DNA of 64,000 nt from Pinirhizobacter sp036499745 (GTDB taxonomy: Bacteria > Pseudomonadota > Gammaproteobacteria > Xanthomonadales > Rhodanobacteraceae): positions 3,737 through 67,736 of the forward strand of contig NZ_DASYDG010000056.1 in assembly GCF_036499745.1 (NCBI RefSeq), in the 5' to 3' direction. The translations under genes and the position numbers were made by a program. The stretch's first letter is position 1, and each line of letters begins with the position of its first letter. Shown one piece after another: positions 1-7,914 of this stretch. The notes beneath the pieces were generated by a model. The model was given only the letters and a program-made list of their open reading frames with translations. It made no database searches and was not told the DNA's origin.

Positions 1-533
1 GGACTGCGCAATTCAAAACGATGGCCGGTAGTTTCATCGAGCAACGACAGGCCGAAATCACTTACCCACAGGTCGGCCGAGAAATTACCCAGCGAAGCCT
101 GCCGTCCACCGCCGGCGCCGAAACCGTCGACATGCCACACGCCCGCGGTGTCACGACGCAACTGCAGGCGCACGCCGCCCAACCGCAGGTTCAGCCAGTT
201 GCGCGAATGCATGAACAGCGCACCGAAGTCGAGCTTGAATTCAGCGGACGGCAAGATCAGCGGTGGGGCGCCATCGGCGCCCTGCAAGGTGACCTGATGT
301 GCCAGCAGCACCGGCCCGGATGGCTGCCAATGCCCTTCCAGGCTTGCAAAGCGGATCTGCCGGTGCAGCCTCTCGCTAAGGATCGTCGCCACGCGTTCGG
401 GATACCGCGCAGCCAGCGGCAGCAACAATTGCCCTAATGCCATCGCCGCGGCGGCAAGGATCAATACACCGGCGACAATCCCGATGAAGGCGAAGCGCAG
501 CTGCCGCCAGCGATGCTGCCAGGGGTGTGTCAC
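1..533 (-). CDS. yhdP: YhdP-family AsmA-like protein, N-terminal part
   Basis: The gene runs leftward off the window, so only the first ~177 codons are present. The reading frame opens at a GTG (531-533) with a short basic N-terminus (VTHPWQHRWRQLR). One hydrophobic segment follows (FAFIGIVAGVLILAAAAM, residues ~15-32), giving an inner-membrane anchor. The periplasmic part then begins with an AsmA/DUF3971-like pattern (RFASLEGHWQPSGPVLLAHQ). YhdP proteins are very long bridge-like periplasmic proteins implicated in phospholipid transport to the outer membrane. The position just downstream of rng in the same direction is the usual one. A second GTG lies 9 bases upstream (540-542) and could be the true start. 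Family assignment rests on the N-terminus and on context only. Confidence 0.75.
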   Translation of the reverse strand, partial: MTHPWQHRWRQLRFAFIGIVAGVLILAAAAMALGQLLLPLAARYPERVATILSERLHRQIRFASLEGHWQPSGPVLLAHQVTLQGADGAPPLILPSAEFKLDFGALFMHSRNWLNLRLGGVRLQLRRDTAGVWHVDGFGAGGGRQASLGNFSADLWVSDFGLSLLDETTGHRFELRS

Positions 534-560
534 CGACGGCACGCCACGGGGCGCGGTCGA

Positions 561-2045
561 TCAGAGTAGAACCACATCGAACTGTTCCTGGGAATAATGC
601 TCTTCGGCCTGGAAGCGTATGCTTTTGGAGATGAACTCCTCCAGTTCGGCCACCGCGGCGGACTCTTCCTCGAGGATCCGGCCCACCACCTTGGGGCTGG
701 CCATCACCAGCAGCTTTTCAGCGTTGAACTGGCGAACGGCCCGGGTAATTTCCCGGAAAATTTCATAGGTAACGGTTTCGGCCGTCTTCAGCGTGCCCCT
801 GCCGCTGCAGGTAGGGCACGCTTCGCACAGTTGGCGTTCGAGGCTTTCGGTGGTGCGCTTGCGGGTCATTTCCACCAGTCCCAGCGCCGACATGGGGTAC
901 ACGGTGGTCTTGGCGTGGTCGCGGGCGAGGCCTTTCTCGAGCATGCGCAGCACCTGGCGCTTGTGTTCCTCATCGATCATGTCGATGAAGTCGATGATGA
1001 TGATGCCGCCGAGGTTGCGCAGCCGCAGCTGCCGCGAGGCCGCCTGCGCGGCCTCAAGATTCGTACGGTAGACGGTTTCTTCCAGGTTGCGGCTGCCGAC
1101 ATACCCACCGGTGTTGACGTCGACGGTGGTCATCGCCTCGGTCTGGTCGACGATCAGGTACCCACCGGATTTGAGCGGCACCTCCTTGCGCAGGGCGCGC
1201 TGGATTTCATCCTCGACGCCATAGAGGTCGAAGATGGGCCTTTCACCGGCGTAGTGCTCGATGCGGTCGTCGAGCACCGGCATGAACTTGTGCACGAACC
1301 TTGCGACTTTCTCGAAGGTCTCGCGCGAATCCACCCGCACTTTCTCGATGCCGTCGTTGAGTGAATCGCGCAATGCGCGAAGCGGCAGGGAGAGTTCCTC
1401 GTAGACGCGCTCGCCAACCTTGGCCTTGAGGATGTTTTCCTGCACCACACGCCAGACCTTGCCAAGGTAGGTGACATCGAAAGCAAGCGATTCTTCCGAT
1501 TGACCCTCCGCGTTGGTGCGCACGATGTAGCCGAGCGGTTTTTCCCCCAGCAGGGGAGTAAGGACATCCTTCAGGCGCTGGCGTTCGGATTCATCCTCGA
1601 TGCGCACCGACACGCCCAGGGTACGGGCCTGCGGCAGCAGCACCAGGTAGCGCGAGGGAATGGAAAGGTGCGTGGACAGGCGCGCGCCCTTGGTGCCGAT
1701 CGGATCCTTGACCACCTGGACCACGATCTCCTGCCCCTCGTGCACCAGCTCGCTGATGCTGGGCGTGGAACCGCCGTTGCCATTGCCGGCGGCTTCGCCT
1801 TCGCCACCGGGCGGTGGCGGCCGTACGATGTCCGAGGCGTGCAGGAATGCGGCCCGGTCCAGGCCGATCTCCACGAACACCGCTTGCATGCCCGGCATGA
1901 CCCGTTGCACCCGGCCCTTGTACACGTTGCCCACATAGCCGCGCTTGAGGGCGCGTTCGACGTGGACCTCCTGCAGCATGCCGTTTTCGACCACGGCCAC
2001 GCGGGTTTCGCGGGGGGTGACGTTGATCAGGATTTCTTCACTCAC
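561..2045 (-). CDS. rng: Ribonuclease G
   Basis: 494 residues, close to the usual ~490 of RNase G and lacking the long C-terminal scaffold of RNase E. The S1-like domain is at the N-terminus (GYVGNVYKGRVQRVMPGMQAV), with a family-typical small insertion rich in P/G/N near residues 75-95. The catalytic DNase I-like part has VDVNTGGYVG and IIIIDFIDM, which carry the metal-binding aspartates. A CPTC zinc-link motif (CEACPTCSGRG) lies near residue 410. The enzyme is an endoribonuclease in 16S rRNA 5' maturation and mRNA decay. The start is GTG (2043-2045), preceded on the minus strand by a GAAGGA ribosome site about 7 bases away. It lies upstream of yhdP, 27 bases apart, and probably shares its transcript. 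Confidence 0.95.
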   Translation of the reverse strand: MSEEILINVTPRETRVAVVENGMLQEVHVERALKRGYVGNVYKGRVQRVMPGMQAVFVEIGLDRAAFLHASDIVRPPPPGGEGEAAGNGNGGSTPSISELVHEGQEIVVQVVKDPIGTKGARLSTHLSIPSRYLVLLPQARTLGVSVRIEDESERQRLKDVLTPLLGEKPLGYIVRTNAEGQSEESLAFDVTYLGKVWRVVQENILKAKVGERVYEELSLPLRALRDSLNDGIEKVRVDSRETFEKVARFVHKFMPVLDDRIEHYAGERPIFDLYGVEDEIQRALRKEVPLKSGGYLIVDQTEAMTTVDVNTGGYVGSRNLEETVYRTNLEAAQAASRQLRLRNLGGIIIIDFIDMIDEEHKRQVLRMLEKGLARDHAKTTVYPMSALGLVEMTRKRTTESLERQLCEACPTCSGRGTLKTAETVTYEIFREITRAVRQFNAEKLLVMASPKVVGRILEEESAAVAELEEFISKSIRFQAEEHYSQEQFDVVLL

Positions 2046-2154
2046 CGCTGGATCCTTCTTTGATCCATCTTTATAGCTGCTGGATCAAGAACCTGTCGAT
2101 GCAGTAATCCAGCCTGTGCTGCGAAAGGACGCACATCGGTTATTGTCGGCGCCC

Positions 2155-2820
2155 ATGAAACTTCTTCTGGTCGAGGATTCAGACCGCCTGCGCGGCACCT
2201 TGTCGCGGGGCCTGGCGTCCGCCGGGTTCACCGTGGACATCGCCGCGGACGGCGTGGAGGCGTTGTCGTTCCTTGCCGCCTACGAATATGAACTCATCGT
2301 GCTGGACCTCATGCTGCCTCGCCTGGATGGCCTGGGCGTGCTCAGGGAGCTGCCCCGGAGCGGCCAGCGGCCGGGAGTGATCGTCCTGTCCGCCCGCGAC
2401 ACCGTGGGCGACCGCATCCAGGCCCTGGACGCCGGCGCCGATGACTATCTGGTGAAGCCATTTTCCTTCGATGAACTGCTGGCCCGCCTGCATGCGCTGG
2501 CCCGGCGTCCCCGCGAGGCCCAGCCAGCCACGCTGACCCTGGAGGGGCTCAGCGTCGATCCGCGGGCCCGTGAAGCCCGTGTCGACGGCCAGGTGCTGGC
2601 CCTGACCCCGCGCGAGTTCGGCATCCTCTCACTGCTGCTGCGGCACCGCGGACGCGCCTTCAGCCGGGTGGAGATCCTCGAGCGCACCGCCGGCAGCGAC
2701 ACCGGCGCATCCGACCGCAGCGTGGAGGTGATGATATTTGGCCTGCGCCGCAAGCTCGCCGAGTCAGGCCTTCCCGCCTTGATCGAAACCCGCCGCGGCG
2801 CCGGGTACATCATTCCGTGA
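2155..2820 (+). CDS. OmpR-family response regulator
   Basis: 221 residues from the ATG that opens MKLLLVEDSDRLRG. A longer in-frame start at 2116 would add 13 residues ahead of the conserved beta-1 strand and is unlikely. The receiver domain shows the acidic pair (VEDSD), the phospho-acceptor D51 (LIVLDLMLPRLDG) and the K of DYLVKPFS. A winged-helix trans_reg_C domain follows (LTPREFGILSLLLRHRGRAFSR ... EVMIFGLRRKL). This is the QseB/PmrA-like branch. The stop overlaps the GTG start of the adjacent sensor kinase by 4 bases, so the two are translationally coupled. The target genes cannot be told from the sequence. Confidence 0.93.
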   Translation: MKLLLVEDSDRLRGTLSRGLASAGFTVDIAADGVEALSFLAAYEYELIVLDLMLPRLDGLGVLRELPRSGQRPGVIVLSARDTVGDRIQALDAGADDYLVKPFSFDELLARLHALARRPREAQPATLTLEGLSVDPRAREARVDGQVLALTPREFGILSLLLRHRGRAFSRVEILERTAGSDTGASDRSVEVMIFGLRRKLAESGLPALIETRRGAGYIIP

Positions 2821-4199
2821 AGAGGCCCGCGTCACTGGCATGGCGACTGACCGTGCCGCTGGCGCTGGCGGTATTGCTGGCCATGGGCGCGGTGGCCCTG
2901 TTCATGGATCAGCGGGTCGATGGTGAGCTCGAAGCGCGCTTCCGCGACTCGCTGCTGACCCAGGCCCGGGCGTTGACGACGGTAGTGGAGGTCGAGGAAG
3001 GCGGTCTGGTGGCGTATTCCGGCGGCACCCAACCGTCACTGCTGGGCGGCGATGCGCCCATTTCCTATGAGCTGCGCTGTGAGGGACTTGCCCCCACGCG
3101 CAGCGAACCGGCGCCACCGGCGCCACCGGGATGGCCTGAGCAGGCCACCACCACGCCGCGATTCGACGAACTGGACGCCGCCGACGGCACGCAGACAGTG
3201 ATGTTCCGTTTCAACGCCCCGGCCCGGGAGAACCGCGGGGTGCGTCCGGACGCCATGTCGCAAGCCGTCCGGGCCTGCAGGCTGCTGGTCAGCCGTCCCC
3301 GGCAAGACATTGACCAGCTCCTGTTGACCATGGACTGGATCCTGGCCCTGGGGCCGGTGGTCGCGTCCCTGGCCGTGCTGCTGGTGGTGCCGTGGCTGGT
3401 GCGGCGGCGGCTCGCCCCCGTGCGCTCGCTGGCCGAGCGGATGCGCGGCATTGGGCCGCAGGCGCCGGCCAGCCGCCTGCCCGAAGCCGGCGTGATGGAA
3501 CTGGAGCCCCTGGTGGTCCGCTTCAACGAAGTGCTGGTCCGGATGGACGAGGTGCTCGCCCGCGAACGGCAGTTCGCCAGCGGGCTGGCCCATGAGACAC
3601 GCACCCGCCTGGCAGAGCTGCGCAGCCTGGTAGACGTGGAGATGCGCTTTCCCAGCGAAAGAAGTCCGCGGGAGGTCATGGCCGAAGTCGGCGCGATCGG
3701 CGCGGAGCTCGAGGCCACGGTCACCGCCCTACTGGAACTGACCCGGCTGGAGGCCGGCTTCGAGCCGGCGCGCCGCGAGCCGTTGGACGTCGGTGCATGG
3801 CTGGCGCGCACGCTGGCCTTGCACGAGGCCACCATCGACCGTCGCAGGCTGGCACTGGACATTGAAGGTTTCGAACCGGGCGACACGATGATCACCGACC
3901 CGGCCTTGCTGGACATGCTGATGGGCAACCTGATCGCCAACGCGGTAAGCCACGCGCCGGAAGGCAGCCGCGTGTTGCTGTCCCGCCAGGGCGCAGCGAT
4001 GGACGTGGCCAACGATGCGCCCGAGCTCAGCCAGGCCGACATCGGCCAGCTCGGCCACCGCTTCTGGCGCAAACGCACCGGCGAGGCGGGGCATGCAGGC
4101 CTCGGAGTGTCCCTGGCGGCTGCGGCCGCGCACGCACTGGGCCGGAATTTAAGCTTCGAACTGGACGAAGCGCACCGCTTGCATGCCCGGGTGCGCTAG
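2817..4199 (+). CDS. Sensor histidine kinase, divergent H-box
   Basis: 460 residues, starting at a GTG inside the response-regulator stop (GTGA). The order is TM1 (~residues 10-30), a ~140-residue periplasmic sensor region, TM2 (~175-197), a HAMP-like stretch, HisKA and HATPase_c. The phospho-acceptor is H259 in GLAHETRTRLAEL. The usual HE(L/V)RTPL is altered here: T replaces the first hydrophobic residue and L replaces the near-invariant proline. The N-box is present (GNLIANAVSHAPEGSRV) and a G-box is visible (GHAGLGVSLAAAAAHALG), but the stretch between them is short and the C-terminus is compact. It pairs with the upstream regulator. It is probably functional, though the H-box suggests altered kinase or phosphatase balance. 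The ligand is unknown. Confidence 0.88.
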   Translation: MKRPASLAWRLTVPLALAVLLAMGAVALFMDQRVDGELEARFRDSLLTQARALTTVVEVEEGGLVAYSGGTQPSLLGGDAPISYELRCEGLAPTRSEPAPPAPPGWPEQATTTPRFDELDAADGTQTVMFRFNAPARENRGVRPDAMSQAVRACRLLVSRPRQDIDQLLLTMDWILALGPVVASLAVLLVVPWLVRRRLAPVRSLAERMRGIGPQAPASRLPEAGVMELEPLVVRFNEVLVRMDEVLARERQFASGLAHETRTRLAELRSLVDVEMRFPSERSPREVMAEVGAIGAELEATVTALLELTRLEAGFEPARREPLDVGAWLARTLALHEATIDRRRLALDIEGFEPGDTMITDPALLDMLMGNLIANAVSHAPEGSRVLLSRQGAAMDVANDAPELSQADIGQLGHRFWRKRTGEAGHAGLGVSLAAAAAHALGRNLSFELDEAHRLHARVR

Positions 4200-4769
4200 C
4201 TACGCCGCGCGGCGGATGCCGGCGGCGTGCAGCAGCAGATACGTTTCGTGCAACGGCAATCCCATGACGCCGGTGAAGCTGCCGGAGAGATGTTCGATGA
4301 AGGCACCGGCGTGGCCCTGGATGGCATAGGCACCGGCCTTGCCGCGATGCTCACCGGTAGCAAGATAGCCGGCGATGGTGTCGCCATCGAGCGCCATCAT
4401 GCGCACCTGCGAGGTCGATGTTACCGAGCGGGCGAATTCCGGCCCCACCAGCCATACGGTGGAGATCACCTCGTGCGTGCGGCCGGACAGGCGCCCCAGC
4501 ATGCCGGCGGCGTCATCGTCGTCGACCGGCTTGCCGAAGACTTCGTCATCCAGCACCACTTCGGTATCGGCAGCCAGCACGAAGTCCATCGACGACACCT
4601 TGCCACGACCGGCCACGGCTTTCTCGCCCGATACGCGCGTAACGTACCCCAGCGGTGTTTCGTGTAGCGCACGGGCTTCGGGGATATCCAGGTCCAACGG
4701 TTCGAAATCGAAGCCGATCTGTGCCAGTAGCTGCCGGCGGCGCGGCGATTGCGATGCAAGGTAGAGCAT
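4200..4769 (-). CDS. maf: Maf-family nucleotide pyrophosphatase (YhdE-like)
   Basis: 189 residues from the ATG that opens MLYLASQSPRRRQLL, the family N-terminal signature whose S and R residues bind the nucleotide phosphate. A longer frame upstream overlaps rlmH and is rejected. The catalytic region reads ADTEVVLDDEVFGKP. The K/E-rich segment of Maf and the C-terminal GYAIQG-type motif (GAYAIQGHAG) are also present. YhdE-type Maf proteins hydrolyse dTTP/UTP and modified bases to monophosphates and are linked to septum regulation. The start codon sits immediately after the rlmH stop, so it is coupled to rlmH. It converges with the kinase gene, whose stop codon it directly abuts. Confidence 0.92.
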   Translation of the reverse strand: MLYLASQSPRRRQLLAQIGFDFEPLDLDIPEARALHETPLGYVTRVSGEKAVAGRGKVSSMDFVLAADTEVVLDDEVFGKPVDDDDAAGMLGRLSGRTHEVISTVWLVGPEFARSVTSTSQVRMMALDGDTIAGYLATGEHRGKAGAYAIQGHAGAFIEHLSGSFTGVMGLPLHETYLLLHAAGIRRAA

Positions 4770-4770
4770 G

Positions 4771-5241
4771 TCAGGCCCGGTGGTAGGGATGGCCGGCCAA
4801 CAGAGTCGTGGCACGGTACAGTTGCTCGGCCAGCACAAGGCGCACGAGCATGTGTGGAAGGGTAAGCGGACCGAGCGACCAGCGCTGGTCGGCGCGGGCC
4901 AGCACCTCGGCTGCGTGGCCATCGGGGCCGCCGATCAGGAAGGCGAGATCGCGCCCGGACATGCGCCATGAGGCCAGTTGCGCTGCGAGCTCTTCGCTCG
5001 ACCACGTCTTGCCGCGTCCGTCCAGGGCCACAACGTGGGTATCACGCGGCAGCGCGGCCAGGATGGCCACGCCTTCGTCGGCCATCGCGCGGGCATCGTC
5101 GCGTCCCTTGCCACGCAAGCCAGGTTTCAGCTCGACGAGCTCCAGTGGGAGGTCGTGTGCCAGGCGCTTGCGGTACTCACCGAAACCTTCGGCCACCCAT
5201 GCGGGCATGCGTTCGCCAACGGCGATCAGACGCGCCCGCAT
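4771..5241 (-). CDS. rlmH: 23S rRNA (pseudouridine1915-N3)-methyltransferase RlmH
   Basis: 156 residues, the standard size for this small SPOUT methyltransferase. The N-terminus MRARLIAVGERMPAWV and the SAM-binding trefoil-knot segments are typical: VVALDGRGKTWSSEELA, then FLIGGPDGH, then the C-terminal LPHMLVRLVLAEQLYRATTLLAGHPYH. It methylates pseudouridine 1915 in helix 69 of 23S rRNA on assembled 70S ribosomes. It lies 12 bases downstream of rsfS in the usual gammaproteobacterial pairing. Confidence 0.96.
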   Translation of the reverse strand: MRARLIAVGERMPAWVAEGFGEYRKRLAHDLPLELVELKPGLRGKGRDDARAMADEGVAILAALPRDTHVVALDGRGKTWSSEELAAQLASWRMSGRDLAFLIGGPDGHAAEVLARADQRWSLGPLTLPHMLVRLVLAEQLYRATTLLAGHPYHRA

Positions 5242-5253
5242 CAGTGGACCGCG

Positions 5254-5643
5254 TTAGTCGTTGGCAGCTTCAGCGCCATCGTCGCCAAGCGTCCACAGCC
5301 GCTCAAGGCCGTAGAACTCGCGGATACGCGGCAACATGATGTGGACGATGATGTCGCCCAGGTCCACCAGGACCCATTCGGCTTCGACCTGGCCTTCCAC
5401 GCCCAGCGGCATCACGCCCGCCTCCTTGGCGAACTTGATTACTTCGTCGGCGATGGATTTGACGTGCCGGGCGGAGGTGCCCGAGGCAATCACCAGGGTA
5501 TCGGCGATCGAGGTTTTGCCCCGCACGTCCAGCTCGCGGACGTCCTTGGCCTTCAGTTCCTCTAGCGCATCGATCACTCGCTTGCGCAGGGTCTCGTTGA
5601 TGTTGGGGGCGTCGGACGGTTTGCGGTTGGACTTTTGGCTCAA
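5254..5643 (-). CDS. rsfS: Ribosomal silencing factor RsfS (Iojap family)
   Basis: 129 residues. After a polar N-terminus come the Iojap landmarks: VIDALEELKAKDVRELDVR, TLVIASGTSARHVKSIADEV, GVEGQVEAEWVLVDLGDIIVHIMLPRIREFYGLERLW. RsfS binds ribosomal protein uL14 and blocks subunit joining in stationary phase or starvation. It lies between nadD and rlmH in the leftward block. A TATAAT-like -10 box sits just upstream, so it may have its own promoter in addition to read-through from nadD. Confidence 0.95.
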   Translation of the reverse strand: MSQKSNRKPSDAPNINETLRKRVIDALEELKAKDVRELDVRGKTSIADTLVIASGTSARHVKSIADEVIKFAKEAGVMPLGVEGQVEAEWVLVDLGDIIVHIMLPRIREFYGLERLWTLGDDGAEAAND

Positions 5644-5671
5644 AAGGGCGGACCTCGGGGTAGGTGGGCCG

Positions 5672-5677
5672 ATTATA
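5672..5677 (-). promoter_or_regulatory. Possible -10 box for rsfS
   Basis: On the minus strand this hexamer reads TATAAT, preceded by GGC and about 30 bases upstream of the rsfS start. The -35 position is GC-rich with no clear TTGACA match, so promoter strength is uncertain. It lies in the 72-base gap between nadD and rsfS, the largest gap inside this part of the block. Confidence 0.4.
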
Positions 5678-5715
5678 GCCCCGGCGAGCGGCGCCGGCGA
5701 AAGGCCTATAAGGCT

Positions 5716-6336
5716 TTACATGTAGGGCGCCAGCAGGCCGGGCCGGTCCATCACCCCGGCCGGCAAGAGGTAACGCGGCATGCGCCCGGCCGATAGCTGG
5801 TCACGGATGGCAGTGGCCGAGATGTCCAGCGCGGTCACCTCGATGGGGATCACCTGCCCCGCCGGCCCGGCCAGCATTCGCGTGCGCCTGGGCGCGATTT
5901 CGTCGGCCAGCTCGTCTTCGAGCACCGGATGTTCGCCCGGCCGGGTAAGCACGCCGACGTGGGCCAGGCCGAAGATTTCACGCCAACGGCTCCAGCGCGG
6001 CAGGCCGGCGAAGGCATCGGCGCCCACCAGCAGCACCAGGGGCCGGTCCGGACCGATTTCGCTACGGATCTCGGTAAGCGTGTCCACCGAATAGGACGGG
6101 CCGTCCCGCTCCAGTTCGCGCGTATCGAGGCGCAGTACGTCCTGGCCGGCAAGCGCCGCGGCGAGCAGGGCCACCCGCTCCGCCGCCGTTGCGCGCGGCG
6201 GAGGGCGGTGGGGCGGCACGTGTGCCGGCACCAGCGCGATCTCCGCGTCGAGCGCCTCGGCCGCTTCCCAGGCCACGCAGAGGTGCCCCAGGTGGACCGG
6301 ATCAAAGGTGCCGCCCAGGATCGCCAGCGGTCGCAT
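5716..6336 (-). CDS. nadD: Nicotinate-nucleotide adenylyltransferase
   Basis: 206 residues from the ATG of MRPLAILGGTFDPVHLGHL. The frame continues upstream into holA but the family start is clear. GGTFDPVHLGH is the nucleotidyltransferase T/HxGH motif. SVDTLTEIR and LVLLVGADAFAGLPRWSRW are typical NadD segments, and the C-terminal ISATAIRDQL matches the ISSTxIR motif. It converts nicotinate mononucleotide plus ATP to deamido-NAD in NAD synthesis. The stop of holA lies 8 bases upstream, in an operon with holA and rsfS. Confidence 0.96.
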   Translation of the reverse strand: MRPLAILGGTFDPVHLGHLCVAWEAAEALDAEIALVPAHVPPHRPPPRATAAERVALLAAALAGQDVLRLDTRELERDGPSYSVDTLTEIRSEIGPDRPLVLLVGADAFAGLPRWSRWREIFGLAHVGVLTRPGEHPVLEDELADEIAPRRTRMLAGPAGQVIPIEVTALDISATAIRDQLSAGRMPRYLLPAGVMDRPGLLAPYM

Positions 6337-6344
6337 CGGCAGGC

Positions 6345-7355
6345 TCAGGCCAGGGCCGCCGCTGCGCGCGGCTCGGCGATCGCCGCCACCAGTCGCTCGG
6401 CGGCACGCCACGGATCGCCCTGCTCGCGACCCTTGGCCATGCGGTCGATGGCGGCGGCACGGGCCAGGCACGCCAGCCAGTGTTCGCGCGGGGCGCGGCG
6501 CAAGGCCTGACGGAAAAGCTGTTCGCGGGCTTGCCAAAGGCGCTCGGCTTTCGCCTGCGAGGCGAAGTCGCGGGCGTTGGCCAGGCGCATGGCCAGCTGC
6601 AACTGGTTCACCAGCCAGCCCATCAGGGGGATGAGGTCTTCGCCTTCGGCTTTGAGGCCCGCCAGGATGCGCAAGGCGCGGCCACCGTCACCGGCAAAGG
6701 CGGCGTCGGTAAGCTTGAAGGCGTCAAAACGGGCACTGTCGGCCACGTAGCCTTCCATCGCGGCTTCGTCCACGCGTGCGTCACCTGCCAGCACCACCAG
6801 CTTGTCGATTTCCTGGGCGGCGGCCAGCAGGTTGCCTTCCACCCGTTCGGCCAGCACAGCCGCGGCGCCTGGTGTGGCCTTTACCCCTCGCGAGGCCAGG
6901 CGTGCGCCGATCCAGGAGGCCCACTCGTTCGGCCGCGGCGCATTGAACACCACCTGCACGCCGGCAGCATCCATCGCCTTGCTCCAGGCGCTTTCATGCT
7001 TGCTGCTCCATTCGGTGGCGGTGACCAGCAAGGTGGTATCGGCCGGCGGCGCAGCGCAAAAGGCGGTGATCGCCGCCCCGCCTTCTTTGCCGGCACGACC
7101 GCTGGGAAGCCGCAGGTCGATCAAACGGCGCGTGGCAAACAGCGACATGCCGGCGCCGGCCCGGGCCAGGTCGTCCCAATCGAAACGCGCGTCGGCTTCC
7201 AGCACCTCGCGCTCGTCATACCCCAGGCGCCGGGCCTGGGCTCGCAGGGCGTCGGCGGCCTCGAGTACCAGCAGTTCCTCGCCGGCCAGCAGGTACACCG
7301 GAGCCAGCTCGCTGCTCGCTAGCTGCTTTTGCCACTGGCCCGGGCTGAGCGGCAT
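6345..7355 (-). CDS. holA: DNA polymerase III subunit delta
   Basis: 336 residues, normal for HolA. The N-terminus reads LAPVYLLAGEELLVLEAADALR. The middle shows family patterns LFATRRLIDLRLPSGRAG and WASWIGARLASRGVKATPGAA. The AAA+-like lid and collar region follows (LAERVEGNLLAAAQEIDKLVVLAG). Delta opens the sliding clamp within the clamp-loader complex. It sits between lptE and nadD, the standard arrangement, with 7 bases separating it from lptE. Confidence 0.95.
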   Translation of the reverse strand: MPLSPGQWQKQLASSELAPVYLLAGEELLVLEAADALRAQARRLGYDEREVLEADARFDWDDLARAGAGMSLFATRRLIDLRLPSGRAGKEGGAAITAFCAAPPADTTLLVTATEWSSKHESAWSKAMDAAGVQVVFNAPRPNEWASWIGARLASRGVKATPGAAAVLAERVEGNLLAAAQEIDKLVVLAGDARVDEAAMEGYVADSARFDAFKLTDAAFAGDGGRALRILAGLKAEGEDLIPLMGWLVNQLQLAMRLANARDFASQAKAERLWQAREQLFRQALRRAPREHWLACLARAAAIDRMAKGREQGDPWRAAERLVAAIAEPRAAAALA

Positions 7356-7362
7356 GGTGGCG

Positions 7363-7914
7363 TCAGTCGGCCTTGGGTGCCGGCGTGGTGGCCGGCTGGA
7401 TCACCTCCGGGTGTTTCGCCGCGGCTTCCAGGCGGAACAGCATCGACTGCACCATGTCGTCCACCAGGCTGTTCTGCAGCTGTTCGGTCTGCGCAGCCGT
7501 ACCGATGGTATTGAGCGCGTCGTAGCTGAAGTCGCGCGACATATCGATGCCCCGCTGCGGGATCACCACGTTGCCCTGGCCATCGGAAAGGCTGAAGTCG
7601 ACGTGGTAGCGCACTGAATATTCAGTGACACGGGCCGAGCCGCCGACGGTGAGCGTCTGTGTGCTGAAGGCGGCCGTGGGCACCTTCAGTTCCGCGATGC
7701 CGGTGCCGCCGTGATCGAGCACGGTGGAGCCGGCCAGTTCCAGGGCGCGGCTCAAGCTGCGTTCCAGCTTGCCACCACCGTTTACCGTCAGGTGCACCTG
7801 CTTCATCGATTCGGGCAACGCCGCACTTCGGCGCAGATGAAAACCGCAGGCCGACAGGGCGGCCAGGGCGACGAGCAACAGCGGGAGGCGGAGCATGCGG
7901 GGCATGGAAATCAT
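7363..7914 (-). CDS. lptE: LPS-assembly lipoprotein LptE
   Basis: 183 residues from the ATG that overlaps the leuS stop as ATGA. A type II signal peptide ends in the lipobox LSAC (LLLVALAALSAC|GFHLRR), giving an outer-membrane lipoprotein. The mature part has the LptE pattern GFHLRRSAALPESMKQVHL, then VTEYSVRYHVDFSL and a C-terminal helix with paired Q/N residues (TEQLQNSLVDDMVQSMLFRL). LptE plugs the LptD barrel and assists LPS insertion. Two further ATGs (7905, 7896) could also serve as starts. Confidence 0.94.
   Translation of the reverse strand: MISMPRMLRLPLLLVALAALSACGFHLRRSAALPESMKQVHLTVNGGGKLERSLSRALELAGSTVLDHGGTGIAELKVPTAAFSTQTLTVGGSARVTEYSVRYHVDFSLSDGQGNVVIPQRGIDMSRDFSYDALNTIGTAAQTEQLQNSLVDDMVQSMLFRLEAAAKHPEVIQPATTPAPKAD

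Noticed and set aside
3065..4078. Minus-strand 337-codon frame opposite the kinase
   Set aside because: Antisense shadow with Ser/Arg-rich translation, no domain.
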